A DNA stretch of 14,025 bases, taken from NCBI GenBank assembly GCA_902494465.1, contig CABUTH010000036.1, positions 1 through 14,025 of the forward strand, in the 5' to 3' direction. The notes under the pieces are model-generated. The model had not been told where the DNA came from. It did no database searches and was given only the letters and a program-made list of their open reading frames with translations. This DNA is from an uncultured Collinsella sp. GTDB lineage: Bacteria > Actinomycetota > Coriobacteriia > Coriobacteriales > Coriobacteriaceae. Below, piece after piece: positions 1-7,866 of this stretch (position 1 is its first letter; each line of letters begins with the position of its first letter). The translations under genes were made by a program, and so were the position numbers.

Positions 1-2850
1 AAGATTGATGAAGAATACGCCGCGGAGTTTATCGCGATGCGAAGCCAAGAAGGCCTTCATGCCGGCGCCATCACAATCCGAGGCGCCCGTTGCCACAAAC
101 CAGATATCGTGACCGAGCAGCTCATCATCGCCCATAGAGGCGACAGCCGAGAGCATATCTTCGGAAGAAGCGCCATCGGAAGACGTAGCGCCGCCCTTCC
201 AGCCATCGTTATCGTCCTCGAAGTTATCCCACGAACCGATACCGCGACCGGACTTCTTGGCATCGTAATCGTCTTCGACGCCCAGCCAATCACTCATGCT
301 GTCCTGCTCGTTTTTCCTTTTACGACCGAACAGGCCACCCAGGCCGCGTTTGCGAGACTTGGGTGCCGCCGGGGCGGGAGCCGAAATGGTCTCGATCGGC
401 TGCGCGCCCGACGCAACGGGCATAGAAGGCGCAACGGGTGCCGATGTGGGTTCGGGACCCTGGGCAGTAGCAAAGGGGTCGTTGACCTGGGCAGAGGGAT
501 CGGGAAGGTCGAACAGCGACGTGCGAGACGCAACGTTTGCCTGCTTCATAGACGGCAGCGACGGATCGGGGACCGAAGCCAGCGGAGACGAGGAAGGTGC
601 AGGCGACGGTGCCGACGCCGGATCGGGAACATTCGTCTGCGGACGCGGCGATGCCTGGGAGGAAATCTGGGCCATAAGGGAATCGACCGTTTCGTCCTGG
701 GTGGGAGCGACATTGGCAACCGTGGCACCGGAACCACTCGGGGTCGGCATGGTGAAAATCTGCGTGGAGTAAGGCCTCGACTCATCCGTCTCGGGAGTCT
801 CGGAAACCGCAGGCACTTCCTCCTGCTCGACCTCGGTCGAATCATCTTGCTCGGCTGCCGCGTATTGCTCTTCGTCAGAGTTGGCCTCGACGGGCTCGTC
901 CTCGGCGGCATCTTGGATTTCGGCAGCATCAACAGGCTCGTCATCGTCTGCCGCGTCGCCCTGCTCATCGGAAACAGGAAGGGGCTCGGCAATCGCGGTG
1001 CCCTGTTTTTCAAACGTTATCGTGGAATCGAACTGCGCGGCATCAAACGACACGGTGCTATCGACGTGCTGCTGAGCCTCGAAAGACGTCGTCGCTTCAA
1101 CAACATCCGCGGACGCCGGTTGCTGGGACTCAAAGGACGTTGTAGCTTCGGCGGCTTCGACGGGCGCGGACTGCATAGCCTCGTTCTGCTCGAACTCTTG
1201 CGCCGCGAGCTCACGTGCCGCCTCGGCTGCCTGCTGCTGAGCGATAGCCTCCTGCTCGGCAGCCTCGCGTGCGGCAGCGCGCTTCTCCTCGAAATCGTCG
1301 ACAAATTTCTTGCCCTTTGCAAACGCACCCTTAAAGAAGTTGGAAGCGCTGGCGCCAATCGACGAGAACGCGGATGCAATGTCGGCATGCGGCGTTGCCG
1401 CGGGAATCTCGGCCGAGAAATCAGTATCGCTCTCGTAAGACACGCGCCTCGGTTGTTCAACGTAATCGTCGTCAGACTCGTCCGCAACGTCTTGCGCCGG
1501 TGCGGCGGGAGCCAAAATGTCCAGTCCTGCCGCGGGATCGAACGCGGACACCGCCTCGGGATCGGCAACGGCAGCGGTAACCGCGGCAGACTCATCATCC
1601 GCAGCCACGACGGGGGCAGGCTCGGGCTCAAACGTCGGCTCCTCGCCCTCCTCGTAATCGAGCGTGCAGGACTCGGGAAGCATTCCGAGCGCACGGATGG
1701 CATCCGAACCAAAGCGGATGTTGCCGGCGGCGTTGCGATAGAGCTTGGGCTCGGGCTCGGCAGACTCCTCCGCCGGCTCGGCAGCGGGAACCTCGTCATT
1801 GAACTCTTCGGCTTGGGCAGCCTGATTCTGATCCTCAGGCACGATAGCGCCGATCAGCGTCTCGTCGGCAGACGCACCCTCAAAGCCCTCGATTTGCTCG
1901 TCGAAAGCCTCACCCTGTTCGGGCTCGGTCTGAGCGTCGGGAGCAATCGGCTGACCGAATTCGTCCTCGGCGTAGGTAGGCTCTTCATACTCGATGGTGT
2001 TGCCGTAGTCGTTTTGCTGCTGGGCCGCGGCATATTCCGCCGCTGCGCGCGCCATTTCCTCGGCACGACGCTTCTGCTCCCCAAAATAGGTATCGAACGG
2101 AACATCGTCGGGAAACTCGTTTTCGCCCTGGAAGGGAGCAACGTTGTCCATAACGCCGAGCATAGCGGCGACAGAAGACTTGTTGCACACCGCGCCAGAC
2201 GTATAGGGAAGAATGTGGCGGTTAGAGATGATGTTTACCGCGTTGGCGAGTGCAACGAGGGAAGCGAGGATCGCGACAATCCACAGCAGAACCTTGAGCG
2301 CGCCGGGGAGCGGCAGAATACGCAGGATGGCAACGGCAGCGGGGGCAACCGTGGCAACGGGCAACAGCTTGGCGATGAGCGCACGATACGAAGCATAAGG
2401 CTCGCGGGCGAGCAGCTCAGCACGGGGAGAGTCGTAGTGTGCGACAACGACCACCGGGCGGTTACGCGGGGACGCGAGCGGGCCCGAGGCCTTGTGGTAG
2501 GCGATGACATTTTGGCTCACGCCCGTCTTGCCCAGGCGCGAAACCACGGGGTGGCCCGTGCGCTCGAGCACGTAAAGAACGGCGCCGACAATGGCCAGCA
2601 AGGTGCCGACCAAGCCGATACCGCCGCCGATGCCCATCAGCAGGGCACCGGCAAACGCAAGAATACCGGTGACGGCAAATGCCAACCTACTGGGCGCCGG
2701 GGCATTGAACTCCTGAACCTCGGGATCAAAGCCGTGGTTGCGGAAGATCTGAGCGATATCCTCGGCAGCCAAGCGCTCTTCTTCGCTGCATGCCGGCGTA
2801 ATGCCGGTGTTCTGCAGCAGGTGGTTAATATAGTTCTGGGTGTTCGCCAT
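1..2850 (-). CDS. M28-peptidase-like membrane protein with giant acidic insert (3' end beyond window)
   Basis: The reading frame is open from an ATG at 2850 to the left edge: 950 codons, no stop, C-terminus missing. GGAG lies 5 nt before the ATG. Hydrophobic stretches at about residues 56-95 and 162-205 suggest four membrane segments. Between them is VVVVAHYDSP (H138, D140), the first metal-binding motif of M28 zinc aminopeptidases. GAVCNKSSVAAML at 219-231 matches the place where the family has GAxDNxSGVA, but the metal-bridging Asp is replaced. From about 240 to 830 the protein is Glu/Ala/Pro/Gln-rich and probably disordered, then a basic patch (831-846) follows. The peptidase fold resumes at about 890-950 with DIWFVATGASDCDGAGM, where active enzymes have GAEE. 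I infer a split, probably inactive M28 domain exposed on one side of the membrane. Function is unknown. It is divergent from the WYL regulators. Confidence 0.8.
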   Translation of the reverse strand, partial: MANTQNYINHLLQNTGITPACSEEERLAAEDIAQIFRNHGFDPEVQEFNAPAPSRLAFAVTGILAFAGALLMGIGGGIGLVGTLLAIVGAVLYVLERTGHPVVSRLGKTGVSQNVIAYHKASGPLASPRNRPVVVVAHYDSPRAELLAREPYASYRALIAKLLPVATVAPAAVAILRILPLPGALKVLLWIVAILASLVALANAVNIISNRHILPYTSGAVCNKSSVAAMLGVMDNVAPFQGENEFPDDVPFDTYFGEQKRRAEEMARAAAEYAAAQQQNDYGNTIEYEEPTYAEDEFGQPIAPDAQTEPEQGEAFDEQIEGFEGASADETLIGAIVPEDQNQAAQAEEFNDEVPAAEPAEESAEPEPKLYRNAAGNIRFGSDAIRALGMLPESCTLDYEEGEEPTFEPEPAPVVAADDESAAVTAAVADPEAVSAFDPAAGLDILAPAAPAQDVADESDDDYVEQPRRVSYESDTDFSAEIPAATPHADIASAFSSIGASASNFFKGAFAKGKKFVDDFEEKRAAAREAAEQEAIAQQQAAEAARELAAQEFEQNEAMQSAPVEAAEATTSFESQQPASADVVEATTSFEAQQHVDSTVSFDAAQFDSTITFEKQGTAIAEPLPVSDEQGDAADDDEPVDAAEIQDAAEDEPVEANSDEEQYAAAEQDDSTEVEQEEVPAVSETPETDESRPYSTQIFTMPTPSGSGATVANVAPTQDETVDSLMAQISSQASPRPQTNVPDPASAPSPAPSSSPLASVPDPSLPSMKQANVASRTSLFDLPDPSAQVNDPFATAQGPEPTSAPVAPSMPVASGAQPIETISAPAPAAPKSRKRGLGGLFGRKRKNEQDSMSDWLGVEDDYDAKKSGRGIGSWDNFEDDNDGWKGGATSSDGASSEDMLSAVASMGDDELLGHDIWFVATGASDCDGAGMKAFLASHRDKLRGVFFINL
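1003..1143 (-). repeat. Degenerate protein repeats (T-x-S/T-F-E/D-x-x-Q) in the acidic insert
   Basis: Four short related units lie inside the disordered insert of the M28-like protein: TTSFESQQ (residues 570-577), TTSFEAQQ (587-594), STVSFDAAQ (598-606) and STITFEKQ (609-616). The aromatic Phe recurs at 573, 590, 602 and 613. The first two units are nearly identical, also at the DNA level; the last two have drifted. Such short linear repeats in disordered regions often bind a partner, but no partner can be named here. Confidence 0.6.
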
Positions 2851-2906
2851 GTGCGCTCCACATCCATAATCCGACAAATAGGCCCAATGCATGCACATTA
2901 GAACCG

Positions 2907-2934
2907 TATATAGTCGAAAGTATACCCCGAGCAA
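2907..2934 (-). promoter_or_regulatory. Candidate promoter for the M28-like gene
   Basis: Reading the minus strand, TTGCTC (2934-2929) is followed after 16 bp by TATATA (2912-2907), giving an expected start near 2900 and a leader of about 50 nt. A second -10-like TATACT lies at 2924-2919. This is a sequence match only. Confidence 0.35.
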
Positions 2935-2944
2935 GCGCAAACGA

Positions 2945-2954
2945 CCGAATTCGG
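2945..2954. promoter_or_regulatory. 10-bp palindrome in the divergent intergenic region
   Basis: CCGAATTCGG is a perfect palindrome between the divergent candidate promoters of the M28-like gene and the WYL operon. It could be an operator for one of the neighbouring regulators, but a 10-bp palindrome can occur by chance. Confidence 0.2.
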
Positions 2955-2960
2955 GCCATC

Positions 2961-2989
2961 TTAACGCCCCGAGCGGACAAGGATATAGC
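2961..2989 (+). promoter_or_regulatory. Candidate promoter for the WYL regulator pair
   Basis: TTAACG (2961-2966) and TATAGC (2984-2989) are separated by 17 bp, each matching four of six consensus bases. Transcription would start near 2996, giving a leader of about 50 nt to the ATG at 3049. A second -10-like TAAAAT lies at 3008-3013 without a clear -35. Confidence 0.3.
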
Positions 2990-3048
2990 CTAATCTCCAT
3001 ATCGGACTAAAATCATGGCAGCAAACCACCTTCTCATGCGAGGACTCT

Positions 3049-4071
3049 ATGACGGCAAGCGACCCGACCGCGACAATTAAAAAGGGGAATTCGGAGCCCA
3101 GTTTCGATAAAACGGCTCAGCGCATCCTCAATCTTTTCTTTGTGCTCAACAGCTCCCCCGAACCGCTGACGACCGAGCAGATCGTCTTGGATTCTGACCT
3201 GGGATATGACTCGGGCAACATCGACTCGGATAAGCGCAAGTTTCGGCGCGATCGTGACAAACTGCTCGAGCGTGGCATCTTAATCAAGGAGGTTCGCCCC
3301 GCCGGTGCACAGGAGACCGAGGAAAGCTCGTGGACAATCGACCGCGAGCACACCTTTGCAGCAGGCGGCCTCATCACCGCAGACGACGCCGATATCCTGC
3401 TCAACGCCATCGACCAGACACTAGCGGCCGGCTCATCCACTTTTGCCGCACCGCTTGCCGATATTCGCTCCAAGATTGCCTATCTCACCGGTAGGACGAC
3501 GGTGGACGAAGCACCAATCCGCCGCTCTCCCACCGTCGATGCGGTATGGAGCGCCTTTGCCGAGCGATGCGCGCTGCGATTTTTATATCAGAACGGACGC
3601 GGCGAGCAGAAAGAACGTACCGTCTGCGTCTACGGCATGTTCGAACGCGAGGGCGTGGCGTACTTCTGCGGCCTCGACAATGTCACCGACGGCATCAGGA
3701 CATTCCGCAGCGTCCGTATCGTTCGCGCTTTGCGTCCTTCGAAGGCCTACGCCATCCCTGCGGACTTCAATCTCAACGACTATCTGTTCTTTGAATTCGA
3801 TTTTGCCGACCGACCGCCCGTTGCAGCCACGTTCTCGTTCGCCCCTCAGACGCAGATCGATATGATCAACGGCCTCACGCGCGGGCGAGGTGAGCTCGCA
3901 CACACCGATGTGGGATGGGCCTGGACCGTTGACGTGCGTGACCTTGAAGCCGCCGCCTCATTTTGCATGGCCCACGCCGTGGACGGCATGAGGCCCGTGG
4001 CCCCCAAATCGCTCAAGCAGGCGTGGAACCGCCTCATTGAAAGGACGGTGCACGAGCATGCCCGTGCGTAA
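3049..4071 (+). CDS. WYL-domain transcriptional regulator (PafB-like, first of a pair)
   Basis: 340 residues, with ATG preceded by AGGA. An N-terminal winged-helix DNA-binding region spans about 21-82 (TAQRILNLFFVL through an Arg/Lys-rich recognition stretch and DKLLERGILI). A linker follows, then a WYL domain at about 160-230 and a C-terminal WCX-like region at about 245-330. The signature tripeptide is altered: the aligned position reads YFC (205-207, in VAYFCGLD), so the motif is degenerate. WYL proteins are usually transcription factors that sense a ligand or nucleic acid; PafBC activates DNA-damage genes in mycobacteria. The gene overlaps the next one by 14 nt, so the two are co-translated and may act as a heterodimer. 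The target is not shown by the sequence; the divergent M28-like gene is one candidate. Confidence 0.85.
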   Translation: MTASDPTATIKKGNSEPSFDKTAQRILNLFFVLNSSPEPLTTEQIVLDSDLGYDSGNIDSDKRKFRRDRDKLLERGILIKEVRPAGAQETEESSWTIDREHTFAAGGLITADDADILLNAIDQTLAAGSSTFAAPLADIRSKIAYLTGRTTVDEAPIRRSPTVDAVWSAFAERCALRFLYQNGRGEQKERTVCVYGMFEREGVAYFCGLDNVTDGIRTFRSVRIVRALRPSKAYAIPADFNLNDYLFFEFDFADRPPVAATFSFAPQTQIDMINGLTRGRGELAHTDVGWAWTVDVRDLEAAASFCMAHAVDGMRPVAPKSLKQAWNRLIERTVHEHARA

Positions 4072-4975
4072 ACTCACCAGCGAGCAGAGACTCTCGCGTG
4101 CCATCGACATCATGGAGGCCCTCTACGCCGCCGGCGAGAGCGGCATGACACGAGCCGAGATTTGCAGCCGCTTTGACATCACAGGGGTGTCGCTCGACGA
4201 GATTCTCGAGATCGTCTCGACGCTCGCGGACCGAGAATCGGGCGCGCGCATCATCTGCGAATGCCGCGGCGCGCGTGTGGTCCTCACCGGCGACGCCGGG
4301 CGTGTTCTACCGTTGCGCCTGAGTGCCGCCGAGGGCGCTGTGCTCAACCACGAACTTGAATCGTTGGGGATCGAGCCACAGACGGCAGCCCGGATTCGGC
4401 ATGCTCTTCTACCCGAAGAGCTCGGCTATAACCAGCGCGTCTTTGACACCGTCAACCACGGGTCGCACTGGCAGCAGCTGAGCTGCGCCATTCAGGACGG
4501 CGTTCGCTGCCGCATCTCGTATCGCTCGATGGACGATGCACGGCCACGCGAGCGTCTGGTCGACCCCTTGCGCATTACGGCAAACGGCGACCAAACATAC
4601 TTGATTGCCTGGGACATCGCAGTCGATGAGCAGCGCACCTATCGCATGGATAAAATCGAGGGACTCGCCTTGACGGAAGACTCCGCCGTGTCTCACGCAC
4701 CGGACGTCGCATCCCTCCACGATTCCCTTGCCCGGACGCAGCATAGCGCAAAGCTCCTGATGCCATTCGATATGGCGGAGCATCTGGACTGGGCCGGCAT
4801 CACCCTAATCGAGCGCAGCGGGACAGACACGGCAACGGTAACCGTGCATTACGGCTCCGAGCGTTGGCTACTGAGCCAGATAATCGCAGCGGGCGGAGCC
4901 ATCCGCATCTTGGATGACCCCGCCCTGTCAAAGCGTCTGTGCGATATGGCAAAAACCCTCGTCTGTCCGCTTTAG
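4058..4975 (+). CDS. WYL-domain transcriptional regulator (PafC-like, second of a pair)
   Basis: 305 residues from the ATG at 4058. AAGGA lies 12 nt upstream, inside the end of the first WYL gene. An upstream in-frame TTG at 4037 is less likely, because the Shine-Dalgarno would then lie inside the coding sequence. An N-terminal helix-turn-helix spans about 8-60 (SRAIDIMEALYAAGESGMTR and following). The WYL domain is at about 140-205, with YLIAWD (181-186) as the WYL signature and an R-T-Y-R-M-D-K-I segment after it, typical of the family. A WCX-like tail covers about 225-305. The WYL motif is better preserved than in its partner, so this subunit may be the one that binds ligand. Its TAG stop overlaps the TAA stop of the convergent helicase gene. 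Confidence 0.85.
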   Translation: MPVRKLTSEQRLSRAIDIMEALYAAGESGMTRAEICSRFDITGVSLDEILEIVSTLADRESGARIICECRGARVVLTGDAGRVLPLRLSAAEGAVLNHELESLGIEPQTAARIRHALLPEELGYNQRVFDTVNHGSHWQQLSCAIQDGVRCRISYRSMDDARPRERLVDPLRITANGDQTYLIAWDIAVDEQRTYRMDKIEGLALTEDSAVSHAPDVASLHDSLARTQHSAKLLMPFDMAEHLDWAGITLIERSGTDTATVTVHYGSERWLLSQIIAAGGAIRILDDPALSKRLCDMAKTLVCPL

Positions 4976-7866
4976 CGCCGCCGCTCGTGGCGTGCGCGCC
5001 ACAGTTGCAGATAGTGCCCGATCTGCGCCGATTCGATGCGCTGGTAGGAGCTCGTGGGCAGCGACGTTAAGAACTTCTTTCCGTAGCCCTTCGTCACCAG
5101 GCGCGGGTCGGCCAGAATCAGCACGCCGCAATCGGTCGACGAGCGGATAAGGCGGCCGGCCGCCTGCTTGACCTCGAGCACCGCCTCGGGCAGCGAATAG
5201 CGCGCCCAAGCGCGGTCTTCGCGCAGGTTGCGCTCGCACGAGAGCGGGTCCGTGGGACTCGAGAACGGCAGCTTGGGAATGATGACGCAGCGCAGCGTCT
5301 CGCCGCTGGCGTCGAATCCCTCCCAGAAGGCCTTAAGCGCAAAAAGCGACGAGGTCGGCTCGTTGATAAACCGGTCGCGCAGGCGACGAGGAGATGAGTT
5401 GCGCTGCTGGCAGTTGAGCTCCAGACCCGCACGGGCCATCTTGGGCTCAACGCGGGCGTACAGGTCTTCCATGTCGCGCCGATTGGTGAACAGCGTGAGC
5501 ACCGATCCGCCCATGGCAAGATGGGCGTCGACCAGCACGCGCTCGAGCGCCGTAAGATAGCTCTCACGATCGCGCGGATCGGGGATATCGCCCGCAACGA
5601 CTACAGCCATGTTCGAATCGAAGTCGTAGCTCGAGTCCAAGTGCAACGATGAGGATGTTGAAGCACCGATGCGATCGAGGCCGACCGCGTGGTTAAAGTG
5701 TTCAAAGCTTTTGGACACCGTCATGGTCGCCGAGGCAAAGATAGCCGTGTGAACCTCGGGCAGCCACTCGGTTGCCAAGGCCTCGCCAATGTCGATGCGC
5801 TCTGCGGTCATTGACTCTCCGCCGGCACGCAGCCTGCGATTGACCTGCAGCGAATACACGTAGTGTTCATCGGTGCCATCAATGATGAGTTTGAGGTTCT
5901 CGGCCAGCTCGTGCAGGCGGCGCGAAATATCACCCAGGTCGACAACAACCTCGGGCTTGTCGGCGGCGACGGCTTGCACCAGCGCGTCGACGCTCTTGTC
6001 AGCTTGTTCCAATGCGTCGATGGCAGTGTAGGCCGACTGTAAGAAATCATGCCAGTCGTCAGATTCGCGCAGCTCGGGGCCAATCCATAGATTGGCATTG
6101 TCATAACCCCCACGGGCACGGCGGCCGAGCTCGCGAACGCCATCGAACACGTCGGCGATTGCCATGCTCGCGCGCGCAACCGTCGACGTCGCCTTGGCAG
6201 TAAGGCCCAGATAGAGCGTAGAGCCCTCAGAGGTTGCCAAATCACGGGAGACCTGGCTTAGCGCACCGGTGCTCGAGCCACCCAGGCGTTCAAACAGAAC
6301 GCGTGATTCGTCCGCCGACACCACGCGCGCCCACTGACGGCGCGCCTCGCGCTCGATAGAATGAGCCTCGTCGATTACCCAATGACGAATCGGAGGCAAA
6401 ATCCTGCCCTCGGCCGCGACATTGCGGAACAGCAGGGAATGGTTGGTGACCACCACATCGGCATGCGCCGCACGACGGCGAGCGCCGTGGACCAAGCATT
6501 TATCAGGGAAAAACGGGCAGAGGCGACGAGCACACTCGCGCGAGGCCGTCGTAAAGTCGGGGCGGTTGACGCTGCGCCACCGAATGCCAAGTGAGTCGAG
6601 GTCGCCATCGGCTGATTGGCAAACGTACGCCATAATGACCGCGACCGCCGTGAGCGTGTCCGCCGGATCGCGCTTGGTGGTAATCTCGACCTGGCCGCGG
6701 CTCATGCGCTCAAGTTTGCGCAGGCACGGATAGTGGTCATACCCCTTGAGAGCGCAAAATGACAGACCACCTTCCAGTTGCTCGGCAAGTTTTGGAAGCT
6801 CATGGTACATGAGCTGGTCGGCTAGATTGTTCGATTTGGTCGCAATACCAACCGTGATGTTGTTACGGCGTGCTGCCTCGGCAAAAGGCACCAGATAGGC
6901 CATCGATTTGCCGACGCCTGTGCCCGCCTCAATTACACGATGAGTGCCCGTGACCAGCGCATCGCGGACCTCGAGCGCCATCGCGATCTGCTCATCACGC
7001 GGCTCGTAAGTGGGATACATGCGATTGACCAGGCCACCCGGCGCATAGTCTGCCTCAATCTCCTCACGACTCGGCATCTTGAGGACCGGTAGTTCGTCGG
7101 CGTCCACCCGATCGTCGTCGCGATCGGCCTTGAGAACGTCAGCACGAGCGGCGCTGAGAGAGAAGATAGAATCAGGGTTCTGCCCTGCCAAGAATGAGAA
7201 GATAGGACGATAGGACCAAGGCACGTCCGGATGCATGTCGGCTAGGCGCGCCATGAGGCCCTGGGGCAAGTCGGTGAGTGCCACAAGCAACACGCGCCAT
7301 ACGCCACACAGGGCGTCGACGTCGGCATTGGCACGGTGTGATACCGAGTCACAGCCAAACAGATCGGCCATAAAAGACAGCTTGTGCGAGGCCAGGCGCG
7401 GTAGCGCGATGCGCGACAGCGCCAGCGAATCGATCCAAATATCGCTCACGTTGACGCCGCCTTTGACCGACTCGATAAACGAGCGGTCGAACGTGGCGTT
7501 ATGTGCAATCACCGGGCAAGCACCGACAAAATCGGCGAGGGCGGCGACGGCCTCAACGGCCGACGGGGCATCTGCCACATCGGCATTTGTAATGCTCGTG
7601 AGCTCGGTAATCTCGGCAGGAATCAGCTGCTTGGGATGCACGAAGGTATCGAAGCGGTCGATAACCTCGCGGCCCGAAAGACGGGCCGCCGAGATCTCGA
7701 TCAGCTCGTTGTCCTGCACCGAAAGACCCGTGGTCTCGGTATCGAGGACAATCACATCTTCCTCGATAAGGCCGAAGGACTGCGTTTTGGCGCGTTCGGC
7801 AAGCGTGGCATAGGAGTCGATGACAAACTGCGGCGTTCCTGACGAAACCGCGTCCTCGATTAGCAT
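4972..7866 (-). CDS. dinG: DnaQ-like 3'-5' exonuclease fused to DinG-family Fe-S helicase
   Basis: 964 residues. The N-terminal DEDDh exonuclease shows ExoI DTETTG (D42, E44), ExoII AHNATFD (N123, D127) and ExoIII HRANADVD (H177, D182), so all catalytic acids are present. The superfamily 2 helicase follows: Walker A GTGVGKS (315-321), DEAH (499-502) and motif VI QAAGRLIR (901-908). Cysteines at 381, 445, 450 and 457 lie in the XPD/DinG pattern and would ligate a 4Fe-4S cluster. Bacillus DinG also has the exonuclease fusion but lacks the cluster, so this copy combines both. The likely role is unwinding and trimming DNA at stalled forks, R-loops or damage. The ATG at 7866 lies inside the ddl stop region (ATGCTAA) and has no strong Shine-Dalgarno, suggesting reinitiation after ddl. 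No terminator is visible at the 3' end. Confidence 0.93.
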   Translation of the reverse strand: MLIEDAVSSGTPQFVIDSYATLAERAKTQSFGLIEEDVIVLDTETTGLSVQDNELIEISAARLSGREVIDRFDTFVHPKQLIPAEITELTSITNADVADAPSAVEAVAALADFVGACPVIAHNATFDRSFIESVKGGVNVSDIWIDSLALSRIALPRLASHKLSFMADLFGCDSVSHRANADVDALCGVWRVLLVALTDLPQGLMARLADMHPDVPWSYRPIFSFLAGQNPDSIFSLSAARADVLKADRDDDRVDADELPVLKMPSREEIEADYAPGGLVNRMYPTYEPRDEQIAMALEVRDALVTGTHRVIEAGTGVGKSMAYLVPFAEAARRNNITVGIATKSNNLADQLMYHELPKLAEQLEGGLSFCALKGYDHYPCLRKLERMSRGQVEITTKRDPADTLTAVAVIMAYVCQSADGDLDSLGIRWRSVNRPDFTTASRECARRLCPFFPDKCLVHGARRRAAHADVVVTNHSLLFRNVAAEGRILPPIRHWVIDEAHSIEREARRQWARVVSADESRVLFERLGGSSTGALSQVSRDLATSEGSTLYLGLTAKATSTVARASMAIADVFDGVRELGRRARGGYDNANLWIGPELRESDDWHDFLQSAYTAIDALEQADKSVDALVQAVAADKPEVVVDLGDISRRLHELAENLKLIIDGTDEHYVYSLQVNRRLRAGGESMTAERIDIGEALATEWLPEVHTAIFASATMTVSKSFEHFNHAVGLDRIGASTSSSLHLDSSYDFDSNMAVVVAGDIPDPRDRESYLTALERVLVDAHLAMGGSVLTLFTNRRDMEDLYARVEPKMARAGLELNCQQRNSSPRRLRDRFINEPTSSLFALKAFWEGFDASGETLRCVIIPKLPFSSPTDPLSCERNLREDRAWARYSLPEAVLEVKQAAGRLIRSSTDCGVLILADPRLVTKGYGKKFLTSLPTSSYQRIESAQIGHYLQLWRARHERRR

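Noticed and set aside
37..2901. 954-codon open frame on the plus strand
   Set aside because: It lies exactly codon-over-codon opposite the minus-strand M28-like gene. It stays open because that gene avoids TTA, CTA and TCA codons, and its product is an Arg/Gly/Leu-rich sequence without any domain, while the minus strand gives a recognisable protein with a ribosome site.
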